Source of the DNA: Siphonodentalium dalli
Taxonomy: Eukaryota > Mollusca > Scaphopoda > Gadilida > Siphonodentaliidae
Length of the DNA stretch: 64,000 nucleotides
Direction: 5' to 3'
Assembly (NCBI GenBank): GCA_032622095.1
Contig: CP136061.1
Coordinates: 9,749,287-9,813,286 of the forward strand
Positions 1-13,600 of the stretch are shown in pieces. The position numbers and the translations under genes are program-made. The notes beneath the pieces are model-generated. The model was not told the DNA's origin, did no database searches, and saw only the letters and a list, made by a program, of their open reading frames with translations. Numbering within the stretch: position 1 is the stretch's first letter; each line of letters opens with the position of its first letter.

Positions 1-560
1 ATGCAACACACGAACTAATGTTTCACCTCACAGTGCATGGTAGTTTCATTCGGCATGGTGATTAAATATTGAATGCAACGCCGAAATTTAAGTGCATATT
101 CTAGAGGTATAAATACAGTTATATTTCCGGAATTATCAACACTCCCGGTGATAATAAACGATACACGTATGTCGCAATGGTTATCATGCTGTAAAGAAAC
201 ACTCATATCTTCAATGGATTAGCACCGAATCTCACCAGGTCAAAGAGACTGTACAAAGTACATTGTATGTAAGACTAATTTTCATTCTGCTACCAACCCG
301 GTTTCTTAGTAGACAATTTTGTTAAAATTACTTCAGTGGCCACTTTACAACTAGAATAAGCTACAGCACAATGCACACTATTAGTTTTCAGTATAGTTTT
401 GTTTGAAAATATATTACCATTACCACCCACATAATCGTGCTAAATATCAGGTGATCATCGTTTAAGATGTTATTCCAACGTTGAACATTCACCCAATATT
501 GTTAGTTGTGGTTCTGTGTGCAACAGACATGTGTAACGTTATGAAAAATGGGTAAACGCG
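1..560 (-). repeat. Diverged repeat copy, inverted relative to 13720-14160
   Basis: The reverse complement of about 31-440 is similar to 13765-14160. Landmarks shared are a CCGGTTTCTTAGTAGACAAT stretch (near 299), a GATCATC...TGATATTT stretch and a TGGTAGTTTCATTC stretch. It is an old interspersed element of unknown class with no coding capacity visible. Confidence 0.6.
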
Positions 561-2330
561 GTGATGCGGTTGAAGACAACGTAGTAAGTTTCACGTAAAT
601 GTGGCCTTGGTGAATTCAACCAAATATAATTTCCAGGTATAAACACAGTCTCTGTCACACATTATGTAGGCAATTTTGGTCAAGTTTTGAATTTATTGAA
701 GACAGTCTATGGTACTCATTTGTGATTTAATAAATTTAGTTCATGGTACACCATCACGCATTCTTGTGATAAAACCGAAATATTCGTGTTTTATCACTTG
801 ATCTGAGGCAACTATAACTACTATTTTGAGACACGCACAATAGGATCTACGCATTCTCCCCAGTACAATATGAACATAATTCATACCGTTTTATAGCAAT
901 TAATTTTTTAAGGTTTTATACCGTAGATATCAAAATAAATGGTGATCGGTCTCATTCGTGAGACTGCTCTGAATACATATATTTCTGCTTCTAGAGAAAG
1001 GCTGCATAGTCAATACATCCCTACTAAATCCCATTTAGCTGTTTAATTACACATATATCACACGATTCAAGATTAGCGGTACAGATAAAACTGCGTCATT
1101 TTTCCGTTTCTGGGCGCCCAAAAGTCCAGATTTAACCGTTCCACAAGACCCTGATTTCGCTTGCTCTCTCGTGAGATAAATCAGAAAGAATTCATACATC
1201 TCTAATCAAAAGTTTCTCTTATACTTGAAGTCATTCTTCCTCGCAATATTCGAGCGTTTGTTCACTCGTATAGGACTAGCTATTCAATTTTGCACTAAAT
1301 GTAAATTTCATTCGATTTTGTCCATTTTGGTGGCCATTTTGGGAAAAATATTCTACATATATGGTTTACAACTAAGCAATGTTTGTGTATATTTCAATTT
1401 ATTACAAATTTGGCATTAATTGGAGCACCTGCCGCAGAATTCAGTATTTTCCGATAACAACAGACATTATGGACGCCATCTTCAATAGAGAATTTTCCCC
1501 AAAGCGGATTTTAGCGGATTTTGGATATGTTGTTCCCTACATTCTGCCCGACAATAGGACACCAAACACAGCTTGTAAACAATTTGTTCTAGGTCCAATG
1601 CTTCAACGACCAGACTAATGGGTCAAATCATGATCCCACCTCACCTTGACCTTCAAAATGGACAATTCAAGGTCAAATCGCGCAATTCGCCGAAGAGCAA
1701 AGGGGAAACAGCCTGGACAAAGTCGGGTCCACCTGCTAGTTTAATATATAATTATGATTGTCTTTTCACACATATATCTGTATTAGTTGAGAATTTCGGT
1801 GATGTTCTGGCTGGATAATGCATTTATTGAATCGTGTTAATTAATCTTTTCACCGTTGTATAAACACGCATAGGCCTACGTGTGAATGGTGAATGGTGAT
1901 CAGGATGAATCCCCCTTCGACCATCCCAGGGTTAGCGCCCCCAAATACTCCCTCCGATGACTGGCATAATTCCACAATTTCTAACTGTGCTCCATTTGGC
2001 TTCGTCAGGAGGTTATTGGCTGCGTTGAACCTGAATGTTCCCGTTTGACACATCGGTTTTGTGACACAGGTGAGTTATAAAAAAAATGTATAGGAAAACG
2101 AGTGAGACGACCGGAAAGTTGATGTCCTTGTGGATAGACTACTCGTCGATGGGGATAACTGCCAGCAAACTACTGAAAGAAGCCGCCAAACTGTACGCCC
2201 CAGTTTAGATAATGTTCGTCTGATGTAACGTTGTTCCATTTTTGTTGTCATCATATTATTGTTATCTCAGTATATATGTTGTTGTCAGTATTTTAATACA
2301 TTTAAATAAACATAAAAAATAAAATTGTAT
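560..2330. other. No recognisable gene; diverged non-coding sequence
   Basis: AT-rich sequence with scattered stops. A fragment near 1675-1735 ends GTCGGGTCCACCTGCTAG, resembling the end of repeats seen at 46560-46610. Short open frames at 1850-2053 (minus) and 2086-2208 (plus, a 40-codon frame ending KLLKEAAKLYAPV) look mildly protein-like but match nothing I recognise. I make no functional claim for them. Confidence 0.4.
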
Positions 2331-2339
2331 ATTTTAATT

Positions 2340-2440
2340 GAGGTCCGTATAAGCCGAGGGTCCATATAAGTCATAGTCCATATGAGCCAGAGGTCCGTAT
2401 GAGCCAGGGTCCGTAAGAGCCAGGGTCCGTATCAGCCGGC
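2340..2440. repeat. Short minisatellite, ~18-20 bp units
   Basis: About six degenerate copies of GGTCCGTATRAGCCAG follow one another. No coding or regulatory role is evident. Confidence 0.8.
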
Positions 2441-2520
2441 ATTCCTATGGATCACACCTATCATTTAAATTTATTCCTCTCTGACTGGCAGCTTCCTCAT
2501 GGCATGCCCGGTCACCTACA

Positions 2521-3605
2521 CATATAGGGCAATTCCACGGTAAAGGACAAAAAATAGGAGATTACTCATCCTCCCTCATGAAAAAGCTTGGTGTTTTCTC
2601 CAATTTCCTTCATTCATTTGATAGACCTTTTGGAACTTAAACTAAAAATCACAACAAGGATAGGTCTTGATGATGTTCATGGTTGGAGTGAGATTTCAAA
2701 GATATGGTAACGGACGTACCTGATTTGGACAAGCTTTTTAGGGTTGTCTTAGTCAGTGACAAAACTCTGTGAATATTGTTGTAGAAAAAAACAATGTTGT
2801 TCCAATCTATGCAGATGTATGTATGTATACACCATGCATGGTGCTCTACTAACTTGCTTTTTAAATATATACATGTTTATAGCATAGAGATCCCAAACAA
2901 AACTTGAAAAATGAAATATTATCGAACAACTTTAAATATTGAAGTTTTATACACACATATACATTTTAAAAGTCAAGATATTCACCTATTATGAAATCAG
3001 GAAAAGTTTCAAGACTAAATCGGCATTACTGCTGAAAATTAAAAAAGGTTTTTTACTTTCGGTAACGGACGTACTGCCAAAATTTTATATCTCAAGAAAG
3101 ACAGAAAAGCTCCTTGGAAGAAAAGTGTTTGTGAAGTCAGTTACAGAAACTTGCTTTAGTGGCACATATTTTATGTCCAATTGGTAAATGATAATTCTGT
3201 GCTTGAAACATCATACCCAAATTTGGTAACGGACGTACCCTTAAACTCAGTATGATTTTAAAATAATTTTTTTTTTAAATGACATTTTATAACAACAAAG
3301 AGGGTTTTTTTTGTACTGATATTATGTTTACACATATAACTAAGGATGAATAATCAATGAGTAACAATATTTATGTAAATTATGCGGACAATTGTGCGGA
3401 ACTGCCTTAAAATGGTATTTGTTCAATAAAAATATAGAATTTCAAGATGGCATATATACAGAAAATAAGTCAGTCTCATGGGTCAATCCTACCTTTTTCA
3501 ATATCTCCAAGTGGGCACATAAAATGAAAAATGTGAGTCAGTGAGCAAATACTAAGTAAAAGATTTGCCCTCTGTGTCCACTTTGGCGTGGAATTGCCCT
3601 ATATG
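2521..3605. mobile_element. 1.1-kb element with perfect 19-bp terminal inverted repeats
   Basis: The left end CATATAGGGCAATTCCACG (2521-2539) is the exact reverse complement of the right end (3587-3605). The interior is AT-rich and has no long reading frame, so it is a non-autonomous DNA transposon. The motif GGTAACGGACGTAC occurs three times inside, at about 2707, 3060 and 3223. The superfamily is unclear. Confidence 0.8.
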
Positions 3606-3642
3606 GCTGATGTTGTGTAGGTAGGTGTGTTCAGTGAATTAT

Positions 3643-4282
3643 TGTCCCCCGTCGTTTCCGTCGGAGGACTATAGAAATGACCCTCGTCCGTCCGTCCGTC
3701 CGTCCGTCCGTCCGTGCGTCCGTGTGTCCGTGCGTCCGTGCGTCCGAGATCGGGTACCTTCATGGTGTAATCAACTCCTCCTACAGTTTTAAACATAGAG
3801 ATTTGAAACTCTGGGATATTGTTCCTAACATGTTGGTGATTTGCAACATCTATATAGCTAATCAAACATATCATTTTTTCCATATTTTTGGGGGGTTTTC
3901 GACTTAGAAAATTTGGAACATTTTTGCCTTTTGGATGAGATTGGGTACCTTCATGGTGTAATCAACTCCTCCTACAGTTTTAAACGTAGAGATTTGAAAC
4001 TCTGGGATATTGTTCCTAACATGTTGGTGATTTGCAACATCTATATAGCTAATAAAAAATATCATTTTTTCCATATTTTTGGGGGGTTTTCGACTTAGAA
4101 AATTTGGAACATTTTTGCCTTTTGGATGAGATTGGGTACCTTCATCGTGTAATCAACTCCTCCTACAGTTTTAAATGTAGAGATTTGAAACTTTGGGATA
4201 TTGTTCCTAACATGTTGGTGATTTGCAACATCTATATAGCTAATATTTTTTTTATGGAGTTATTAACCCTTGTCGGGGGACA
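3643..4282. mobile_element. Small element with short TIRs, (GTCC)n tract and three 191-bp tandem units
   Basis: The ends TGTCCCCCG (3643-3651) and CGGGGGACA (4274-4282) are inverted repeats. A GTCC/GTGC microsatellite lies at 3680-3747. It is followed by three tandem units of 191 bp starting near 3747, 3938 and 4129, the last truncated. The units are more than 95% alike by eye. The architecture (short arm, microsatellite, few tandem units, short arm) echoes the larger HINE-like arrays in this window. Open frames here follow the repeat unit and are not genes. Confidence 0.75.
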
Positions 4283-4574
4283 CTGGTCTGCTGACCTTTT
4301 ATTAAATTGAAAATAATAATATGTTTTTAAAATTTTAGGCTTGAAAGTTACGAATGGTTAAGCTTTATGAAGCTATTCATAAATATATATATTGTTTGTT
4401 AGACAGAGTGGAGGTGCGCTCTTGTCAGAAACATTAGATTTGCTGACAGATTAGCTTTATTTGATTAAGAATTCTCTGAAATATATTTTGCCCATATGAT
4501 TACTGATGAACACTGTATTCCAAGGTGCTTTTCAATCTCATTAGTCATCACATAACTTTCTCATACACATTTAG

Positions 4575-4663
4575 GTTGGATGAGAGGAGAGTCAGTTCTA
4601 ATGAGTCACTGGATGCCAACAGTTGTCATGCTGTGTCAAAGGAACCCGACAGACCGATGTCGC
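4575..4663 (+). CDS. EIF2AK: Exon of the eIF2-alpha kinase gene: N-terminal low-complexity part
   Basis: Acceptor with a pyrimidine-rich tract (TTTCTCATACACATTTAG) and donor GTAAGC frame 89 nt. The exon enters in phase 2 and leaves in phase 1, which matches the next exon at 6055. The peptide is polar and Ser/Asp/Glu-rich (for example RRVSSNESLDANSC) and has no recognisable domain. Assignment rests on splice signals, open frame and phase fit, not on homology. The intron before it leads to an exon not identified here. Confidence 0.6.
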
Positions 4664-7600
4664 GTAAGCATTCTATGAATCTCAAATTATTCTTACAAAT
4701 TGATCTGTCATATAAAAGTGCCTCAGGATTTAGTCATGCAAAGAATAAAATCCAAGATGGCTGCCGATAGCTATGTTTTTTGGCCGAATGACCCCAAAAT
4801 GACTCGTTTCCATCTACATGTCAAAATTTACTTCCCTGACAAATTTCATGATGATCAGACGAACACTCTGGCCTGTGGCCCGTGCTAATGGATTGAATTT
4901 TGAAATTCAAGATGGCAGCTGGAGTCCATGTTTTTTTTCAGAATGACCCCAATATGACTCGTTCTCATCTAAATATCAATTTGTTAACAGCCTTGACAAA
5001 AAGGCCAAAGGTACGACCTGTAGCATGTGCCAAAGGATTTAGTCAGACAAAGAGTAAAATCCAAGATGGCCACTGGTGGCCATGTTTTTAGGCCAAATGA
5101 CCTCAAAATGACTCGTTCCCATCTACATGTCAATATTAACATCCATGACTGATTTCATGACGAACAGACAAACAGTACAACCTGTAACCTGTGCAGTTGA
5201 CTCCTCAGACACAAACACACGGATGACGGATACCAAGCGATGGCAATAGCTCAAACTTTACAAACTAAAGTTGAGCTAAAAATGGTGGCCAGCAACCATC
5301 TATGATTTCAATCTTGGATCCATCGGCACACCCTGCAGCCTGCATATATCGAAGAAATATTTTGAAAATTTAACTTTTTGTATGACTAAATCTCCTACAG
5401 ATGACACCGTACTTGACTGATCATCAATAAACTTCACATGGATCTTCAGGATGGCCACAAGATGGCTGTAATCTCATTTTTCAGAATTTAGTTAAAAAAA
5501 AACACGCCACTGGCAGCCATTTTAGATTTTACTCTTTTCATTACTTAATCCTTTAGCACAATCGACAGTCCACTTCCTTCATCCAATCATCACCAAACAT
5601 CATATTGATGTTAATATTGTTAATATTGAGCTATCAAATGTTATTGAATTTCATTGGAAAACATAGCTGCCAGGGGCCATCTTGGATTTTACTTTATATA
5701 CTTCTTCATGTTGATATCTAGTATTACTTATACATTTCAACTATCTGCATTCCTAATTGCTCCATTGACTGTAACACATGAAATTATCCCCTTTCAAAGT
5801 TGAACTACAGTGTCATTGACACTTTCATTGTGAGAAACCACAAAAATTAATGTTGACAAAAACAAAGCAATTCAGTGTCTATAGTAAAAAATATCACAAA
5901 TAATTAATTTAATACTAACGTACCTTATAAATACTAAGAATAAGAAGGATTTTGTCAATTTTAAACCAATAGCTTGATCAAAAGAATTCTTACTCATTGA
6001 GTTAAATGGAAGCTACAAGAATGATGGTCATACATGTATTACATGTTTTCACAGAACTGACGATTCATTGCCCTGAGGAGGAGAAGAATAAAAGTGATGT
6101 TGTGACTCGCATGTCTCAGTTAGCATTATCCGACGATACTGTTAATAAGACCGTCAACACTGATGTCAGACAAGATGATAGCGCTGAGGTAAATCAACAC
6201 TCAAAGGAGGAAGAAGATTATTCTATCAAAATGAAATCTGAGCCCATCAAAAACTACTACGAGATAGCACGACATCCTATGAAGGAAATTCAGTCAAAGG
6301 ATCTCAGTGCTAATGAGGTAAATTTATTCTGTTAAATATATCATGTATGTAGTTAAAGTAATCTTTTGATGTCATTTGAACTCATTCAGAAGATGCAGAA
6401 CTTCAGAAGAGGTAAAAATACTTTCAGAAATTCAAATCACTAATTACAAGAATAATAAATTTCTATTCAACACAATTCATCACCATGCTGATATGGAATA
6501 TCAGATATAACTAAATTAATTAAAACAAAAACTTTCAAAAAATTCTCCCATGGTGTTCAGTTTGTGTAAGAATTCTCACCAAACCAATTTGTTAGTAAAA
6601 ATAAAACGGGAGAAAAAAAATAATTGAAATAAATATTAATGTGTTGATTTATTTATTTTTATTTCGCCACTCAGTATGTCAACACCTGCCTGGGTTTTAA
6701 TTTTTTTTAATATTTTTGTTCCCTCCTCTATTAAGAGATTTGTTCCCTGATTTTTCGATGAACGTCAACAAACAGCTTTTGTGTTTCGAGAGCTTTTCGC
6801 ACTTTATCAGATCTATCAGTTTCCCTCTAAATCTTATAAAATTAAATTGAATAAACATTAAAAAAACAACTGTGACTGAAGAGAGAACAATTTATAGTGA
6901 CAATGTAAATGCGATCATGTTCAAGCGGGTGATAGTTGAACCCGGTTCGGGTCTTGACAATTTTTTGGTCTTGTATCACTGTCGAAATTGACCAATTAGA
7001 TATTTCAATGCTCTCACAAGAGGTTGTAAAATATACCCGGTAAGTATCACTTATCTATGAGAAAACCTTTATGACAATTAAATTAAAAGTTCAGAATACA
7101 TCACCGAGGAGACATCAAAAGATTAAGTCAGTATTATCGGATGATGAACTTTTGGCCTATGACCCAAATTCATCGCTTCAAACTCAAGAAGAGGTCGCCT
7201 ATACTGTGGACACAATGATTGGAGCAGAAACTCTAGAGGTTACCCCACGTACAGTTGTCAAGAGAATTCGTCCAAAGTCCGGTTCCTTTCAGCAGGTAAT
7301 ATAACAGCAGTAGAGCCATGGATTTTATTGTCCCCTGACATTCTGTCGGAGTAGTACTCAATTTAGCACTGATGCCCCATCCCCATTGTAATATGTTCAA
7401 ATCTGTTAATTGTAGGTGGTCTTAATGTCTGGAAACTGGAAAAAGAACCACGGTACATGATATTCTAACACAGAATGCTGAAAATAGTAGTTGCATGTCA
7501 GTGATAAATAGCTGATGAGATTGAGCCAGAAGTTCCTTGATATATTTACATATATAGAGAGCGAGAGATCTTGAAATGAAGAACAGTCACCCACTGAATC

Positions 7601-10600
7601 ATATTTGCCACAATATATCACCCACTGAATCATATTTGCCACATACAAAGTCATACAAAGGTTTTTGAATTTAAATGAGTCTTATTTTAGTGACCAGCAT
7701 GCAGAGAGAGTGAAACAGGAAAATGGCTACATGCACTTACAGTGCTTAGCTGTGTATGCCTCACTACATGTTTAACTTAATTATTGCCCCGTGAATTTGA
7801 TATACATGTAAATACCAATGTTTGGCAGATTAAGTGCTGTGCCTTTTAAAAAAAATATTTATTAAACTGAGGACATAAACTTCTTATAATTTCAGGGAAA
7901 TGAATTTAAAAACTGAGAATACAATCATTTTAACATATACATGTACCCACCACTACTGCCCCTCCACCCCGAATCCCAAACACCAGTTACTACATGTAGA
8001 AACTTAATTTTAAGAGAGAGGGAGGGGTGAAATCATGCATACCAGTTAAGAAAATATTGACTACATGCCATGGCAATTGATATAGTTGACAGAGAATTAT
8101 ACCTATCTTCAATATTAAACCAAGAGCAATAAGGGTAAATTACATCGACAACATTATATTTGTAATTTGAGCCAAACACTATCTAAAGTTTGAAGAATGT
8201 TGTGAACTTGTGGTGTAAAGCTGCTTACAATTAATGCAGGCTATTTTCTGGATCCTGGATATCAGTTAAATGGAGCGGGTATACTGCAATTAATTAGTCC
8301 TAGGCAACCTTGGCCGCAATCCTTGGATCCTCTTCAGAGACCCCCCAACCTGTCAAATCTGCAGCCCACTCTATGATATACCGGTACCCCTTCACTCATA
8401 CCCTGCTAAGAAGATGCATAGGGTAAAATATTAGAGGGTATGCTCAGAAATAGGGGTAGGTCTATGGGCGGGTCACTATTGAAGATCCAACTCATGTAGT
8501 CATGTGCTTGAAGTTGTACAATTGGGTGATTTAAGAACACTATATATTGTATTTCATATCATTTTTAATATAATTTTGTGACAACAACTGGATTTAAATT
8601 CAAATTGCCATCAAGTGAAAACTCACTCACGATGCTTTTGGGAGCAACTGAACACACCAAAAGCAAACTTCCAGTACTGTGAATAGGCCTGTTCAGTTCG
8701 AAGTTTGATTTTTTTTTATTTCTGAAGAAACCACGTGTACAGGTCTTCTAAACAGTGACTGAGATCTTAATAAATATAAATTTTAATACATCTATTCTCT
8801 ATATTATGGTAAGTGGACCAATTAATTCAAAAATATTTATCACTCAATTATCACTGTTTAGGAGGCCTGTGGAATAAACTAACACATTTTTCCCCACATT
8901 GATGTCAGTATTTCGTCATTTGGTTGCGATCTGACGAATGCAATAGCTGCTATACTCACAAGAAAAGCACTGCGTGTATAGCGTGTAGAACCGTTAATCA
9001 TATTCTGGCCCCAAATTACTCGAAAATGTGAGTGTTTTATCGAAACATATCTTAAAAACATTATTTGTTTACATTCGCACACTGGGGGAAATACGTCTTC
9101 AACTTGTGACGTCATTTCTGAAGTTCTTCGAAAGAGGCCGACTATTCTAAGCAAAGAGGAGGGCTTATGCTCTGATTGACGTCGGGAGCAAAATTAGTTA
9201 TTTCTTTGAAAACTCTAGACTACCGGATTAAGTGTGGTTAATAAACATATATCGTGTGGTCTTAATTATTACTACCTGCACTTTAACAGGTCTGGTAGAA
9301 ACGTATATATCCATATTGTGCAACTTTAACAAAGAATGCTTGTGTAATGGATTTCATCATGAGCAATGAATTCTCTATACTGTGAACTAAAATCCAATTG
9401 TTTTTTTGTCCATGTCTTATTTTAATATTATTCTTCAAGCTTGTTTTTTCCTGCAGGAAAAATGTGAGAGTGAGGATGGCGACTCGGTCCAGATTGTTGA
9501 CAGCAAAAAACATGAGTCAGGTTGTAGTAAAGATGAGTCACCTGAAGAAGATAATGAGGATAAGACAAACACAAACAATGTAAGATATCTCAACTTCTAT
9601 TTCAACAAAGAGCAAAAGGATTCACTGTCAACCACAGTTCAAAATATTATAAAGTTTATACATATCACCAATGTGACAACTTGCTTTTGACTTTACTTGT
9701 ATCGTAAAGTTATTTTACTTGTCCTTTTGATAGATTACATGACGACGTGTAGCCCCCATATTTCCCTTCTCATGTGAAATATGCACTAAACCTTTCATAG
9801 CTATAATATCTCCAGATGGTCATTTTGTTTCTGGACTAAAATAGTTGAGTGTGGTTGAAAATAAATGGTTCTGCTGTTAATCCTGCCAGTTCAATGTCAC
9901 CTAGTGGTCACCTAGAGACGGTCTGTCACGGGAATGTTTTGGTAGATCATTATTAAGGTTGATGGAAACAAATTTCATGTTGTTACCCACCATTTCCTGT
10001 AATATCTGTAGTCAGGCTGTCTAAACATACACTTAGATTCATAGTGACATACTGAGTCTATCGTAGTCTCGACAAAATATAATTACTCAGAAGCTTATGG
10101 GCTTCTCCCAAATTATGTCACATCGCGTTACGTTAATCAATTGGATGGTTTTATCTTAGAGCTACTAACTGTGAGTTACGATAGGTGCTAATGAATCAGA
10201 ATCCCGCTATTTGGGAAATAGAAAGTCTACGACAGATAATAAGACTCAGTTTTATGTAAACTGCAAGAAAATTACTTGAAAAAGTCTGCTGAGAGGGAGA
10301 CTTTGCATGCAAAAACTTAGTACTGATAGGGTTAATTCATTTGGCTACATACATCTTTGATTACAGCAGTTATCACTCCAGGTTACTGACAAAACCTAAT
10401 GAAGCTGAAGGGGGTCATTCTCACCTAAAAATGTCCTGAAGGGTAAAATTATAATAAAAATTTTGAGTTAAGTTGAATCATATCAGAAATCAGTCAAAAG
10501 TAAAGAGCATCATGACCAGCTCCGATCAAGGTTGGAACTCTGTAAAAAATTGAGTATCTCCAAGATAAATATTAAAATAATTGGTACAAAATTTTGTCCA

Positions 10601-13600
10601 TCTAGCCATCCGTCCGTAACTTTGTCTGAGCCTTATATTCTCATTTTCTGGTAAATTTTTAGCTCAACTTTATTTTGTAAAGTTTGAGCTATTGCAGTGG
10701 GTTGGCGTGCATGTGTCCATCAACAATTTCCTTTGGCTCACCTTAAGGTCCACATCCCTCATGCAATCACGACAAACTTCGTATGGATCTTCGGGGTAAC
10801 CTCTAGATGGAAGCCATCAATTTTTTCTGAAATTTGTTAAAAAGCATGCCCCCAGCAGCCATTTTGGATTTAAAATTTGAATGCAGGCAGCATTTATCAG
10901 AGAAATGTTTTGAAAATTTACAGGCATGTTTAGGATCACCTCCAGATGGGAGCTATCAAATTTTTGCAATTTTCATTGAAATATATTGCCGCCAGCAGCC
11001 ATCTTGAATTTTACTCTTTGCATGACTAAATCCTGTGGCACGCCCTACAAACCACATTACGCATCTAATTGCCACCAAACTTCATATGGATCTTCGGGGG
11101 GACCTCCAGATAGGAGCCATCGATTATTTCCGAAATTCGTTAAAACGCATGGCTGCCAGCAGCCATCTTGGATTTTACTCTTTGCTTGACTAATTCCTTT
11201 GGCACACCCTGCAGCCCGCCTATATCGAAGAAATATTTAGAAAATTTTACTCTTCGTATGACTAAACCCCCTACAGATGACACCGTACTTGACCGATCAT
11301 CACTAAACTTCACATGGATCTTCAGGATGTCCACAAGATGGGTGTAATCTCAATTTTCCGAATTTCTTTTAAAAAAAAACATGCAACCGGCAGCCATTTT
11401 GGATTTTATTCTTTGCATTACTAAATCCTTTAGCACAATCTACAGTCCACTTCCTTCATCCAATCATCACCAAACATCATATTGATGTTAATATTGAGCT
11501 ATCAAATGTTTTCGAATGTTTTCGAGTTTCATTGGAAAACAAAGCCGCCAGGAGCCATCTTGGATTTTACTTTCTAATTCATTTAACACTAACACACCTT
11601 GTAAATACTAAGAATAAGAAGGATTTTGTAAATTTTAAACCAATAGCTTGATCAGAAGAATTCTTACTCATTGAGTTAAATGGAAACTACAAGAATGATG
11701 GTCATACATGAATTACATGTTTTCAGAGAACTGACGATTCATTGCCCTGAAATATTAAAATACTCATAATTATTATTATGTAGAAACGTTTATATCAATT
11801 CTTTTCTCCATATTGTGCAACTTTAACAAAGAATGCTTGTGTCATGGATTTCACCATGAGCAATTAATTCTCTATACTGTGAACTAAAATCCAATTGTTT
11901 TCTGTCCCGATGTCTTATTTTAATATTATTCTTCAAACATGTTTTTCCCTGCAGGAAAAATGTGAGAGTGAGAATTGGTCAGATGATTGGAGTGTTGATG
12001 AGGATAATACAGACACAAGCAATGTAAGATATCTCAACTTCTATTTCAACAAAGAGCAAAAGGATTCACTGTCAACCACAGTTCAAAATATTATAAAGTT
12101 TATACATATCACCAATGTGACAACTTGCTTTTGACTTGACTTGTATAGTCAAGTTATTTTACTTGTCCTTTTGCTAGCTTACATGAGGACGTGTAGCCCC
12201 CATATTTTCCTTCTCATGTGAAATATTCACTAAACCTTTCAGAGCTATAATAGCCTCAGATGGCCATTTTGTTTCTGGGCTGAAAATAAATGGTTCTGCT
12301 GTTAATCCTGCCAGTTCAATGTCACCTAGTGGTCACCTAGAGACGGTCTGTCACGGGAATGTTTTGGTAGATCATTATCAAGCTTGACAGATATAAATTT
12401 CATGTTACCCACCATTTCCTGTAATATCTGTGATCATAATGACTGCAAACAGGCTGTCTAAACATACACTTAGATTCATAGTGACATACTGAGTCTATCG
12501 TAGTCTCGACAAAATATAATTACTCAGAAGCTTACGGGCTTCTCCCAAATTATGTCACATCGTGTTACGTTAATCAATTGGATGCTTTTATCTTGGAGCT
12601 ACTAACTGTGAGTTACGATAGGTGCTAATGAATCAGAATCCCGCTATTTGGGAAATAGAAAGTCTACGACAGATAATAAGACTCAGTTTTATGTATGTGT
12701 GTGTCTGAAGTTTACTGAGACTAATGTGCAAACTGCAAGAAAATTACTTGAAAAAGTCTGTTCAGAGGGAGACTTTTCATGCAAAAACTTAGTACTGATA
12801 GGGTTAATTCATTTGACGACATACATTACAGCAGTTATCACACCAGGTTACTGACAAAACCTAATCAAGCTGAAGGGGGTCATTCTCACCTAAAAATGTC
12901 CTGAAGGGTAAAATTATAATAAAAATTTTGAGTTAAGTTGAATCATATCAGAAATCAGTCAAAAGTAAAGAGCATCATGACCAGCTCCGATCAAGGTTGG
13001 AACTCTGTAAAAAATTGAGTATCTCCAAGATAAATATTAAAATAATTGGTACAAAATTCTGTCCATCTAGCCATCCGTCCGTAACTTTGTCTGAGCCTTA
13101 TATTCTCATTTTCTGGTAAATTTTTAGCTCAACTTTATTTTGTAAAGTTTGAGCTATTGCAGTGGGTTGGCGTGCATGTGTCCATCAACAATTTCCTTTG
13201 GCTCACCTTAAGGTCCACATCCCTCATGCAATCACGACAAACTTCGTATGGATCTTCGGGGTAACCTCTAGATGGAAGCCATCAATTTTTTCTGAAATTT
13301 GTTAAAAAGCATGCCCCCAGCAGCCATTTTGGATTTAAAATTTGAATGCAGGCAGCATTTATCAGAGAAATGTTTTGAAAATTTACAGGCATGTTTAGGA
13401 TCACCTCCAGATGGGAGCTATCAAATTTTAGCAATTTTCATTGAAATACATGGCTGCCAGCAGCCATTTTGAACTTTATTTGTTGCATGACTAAATCCTG
13501 TGGCATGCACACCCTACAAACCACATCCCGCATCTAATTGCCACCAAACTTCATATGGACTTAACCAAAATTTCCTACATACTCTGGCAAAGACTGTTTA

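Larger units (their letters stand above)
5326..11205 (+). repeat. 5.9-kb tandem duplication, first (complete) copy
   Basis: The segment from about 5326 to 11092 is repeated, less an internal piece, at 11206-13560. The first copy carries exons 6055-6317, 7062-7295 and 9457-9579. Homology is clear in exons, introns and repeats alike, so it was a genomic duplication rather than retroposition. Confidence 0.85.
11206..13560 (+). repeat. 5.9-kb tandem duplication, second copy with internal deletion
   Basis: 11206-11750 matches 5326-6076 and 11780-13560 matches about 9296-11092. Everything between (about 3.2 kb, including most of exon 6055-6317 and all of 7062-7295) is missing in this copy. It retains only the first 22 nt of one exon (11729-11750) and a shortened but intact copy of the acidic exon (11955-12023). 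Confidence 0.85.

Noticed and set aside
6006-6054. ATG at 6006 as the kinase start codon
   Set aside because: The acceptor at 6054 and phase-1 fit with the 4575-4663 exon make this intronic; a start here is possible only as an alternative promoter product.
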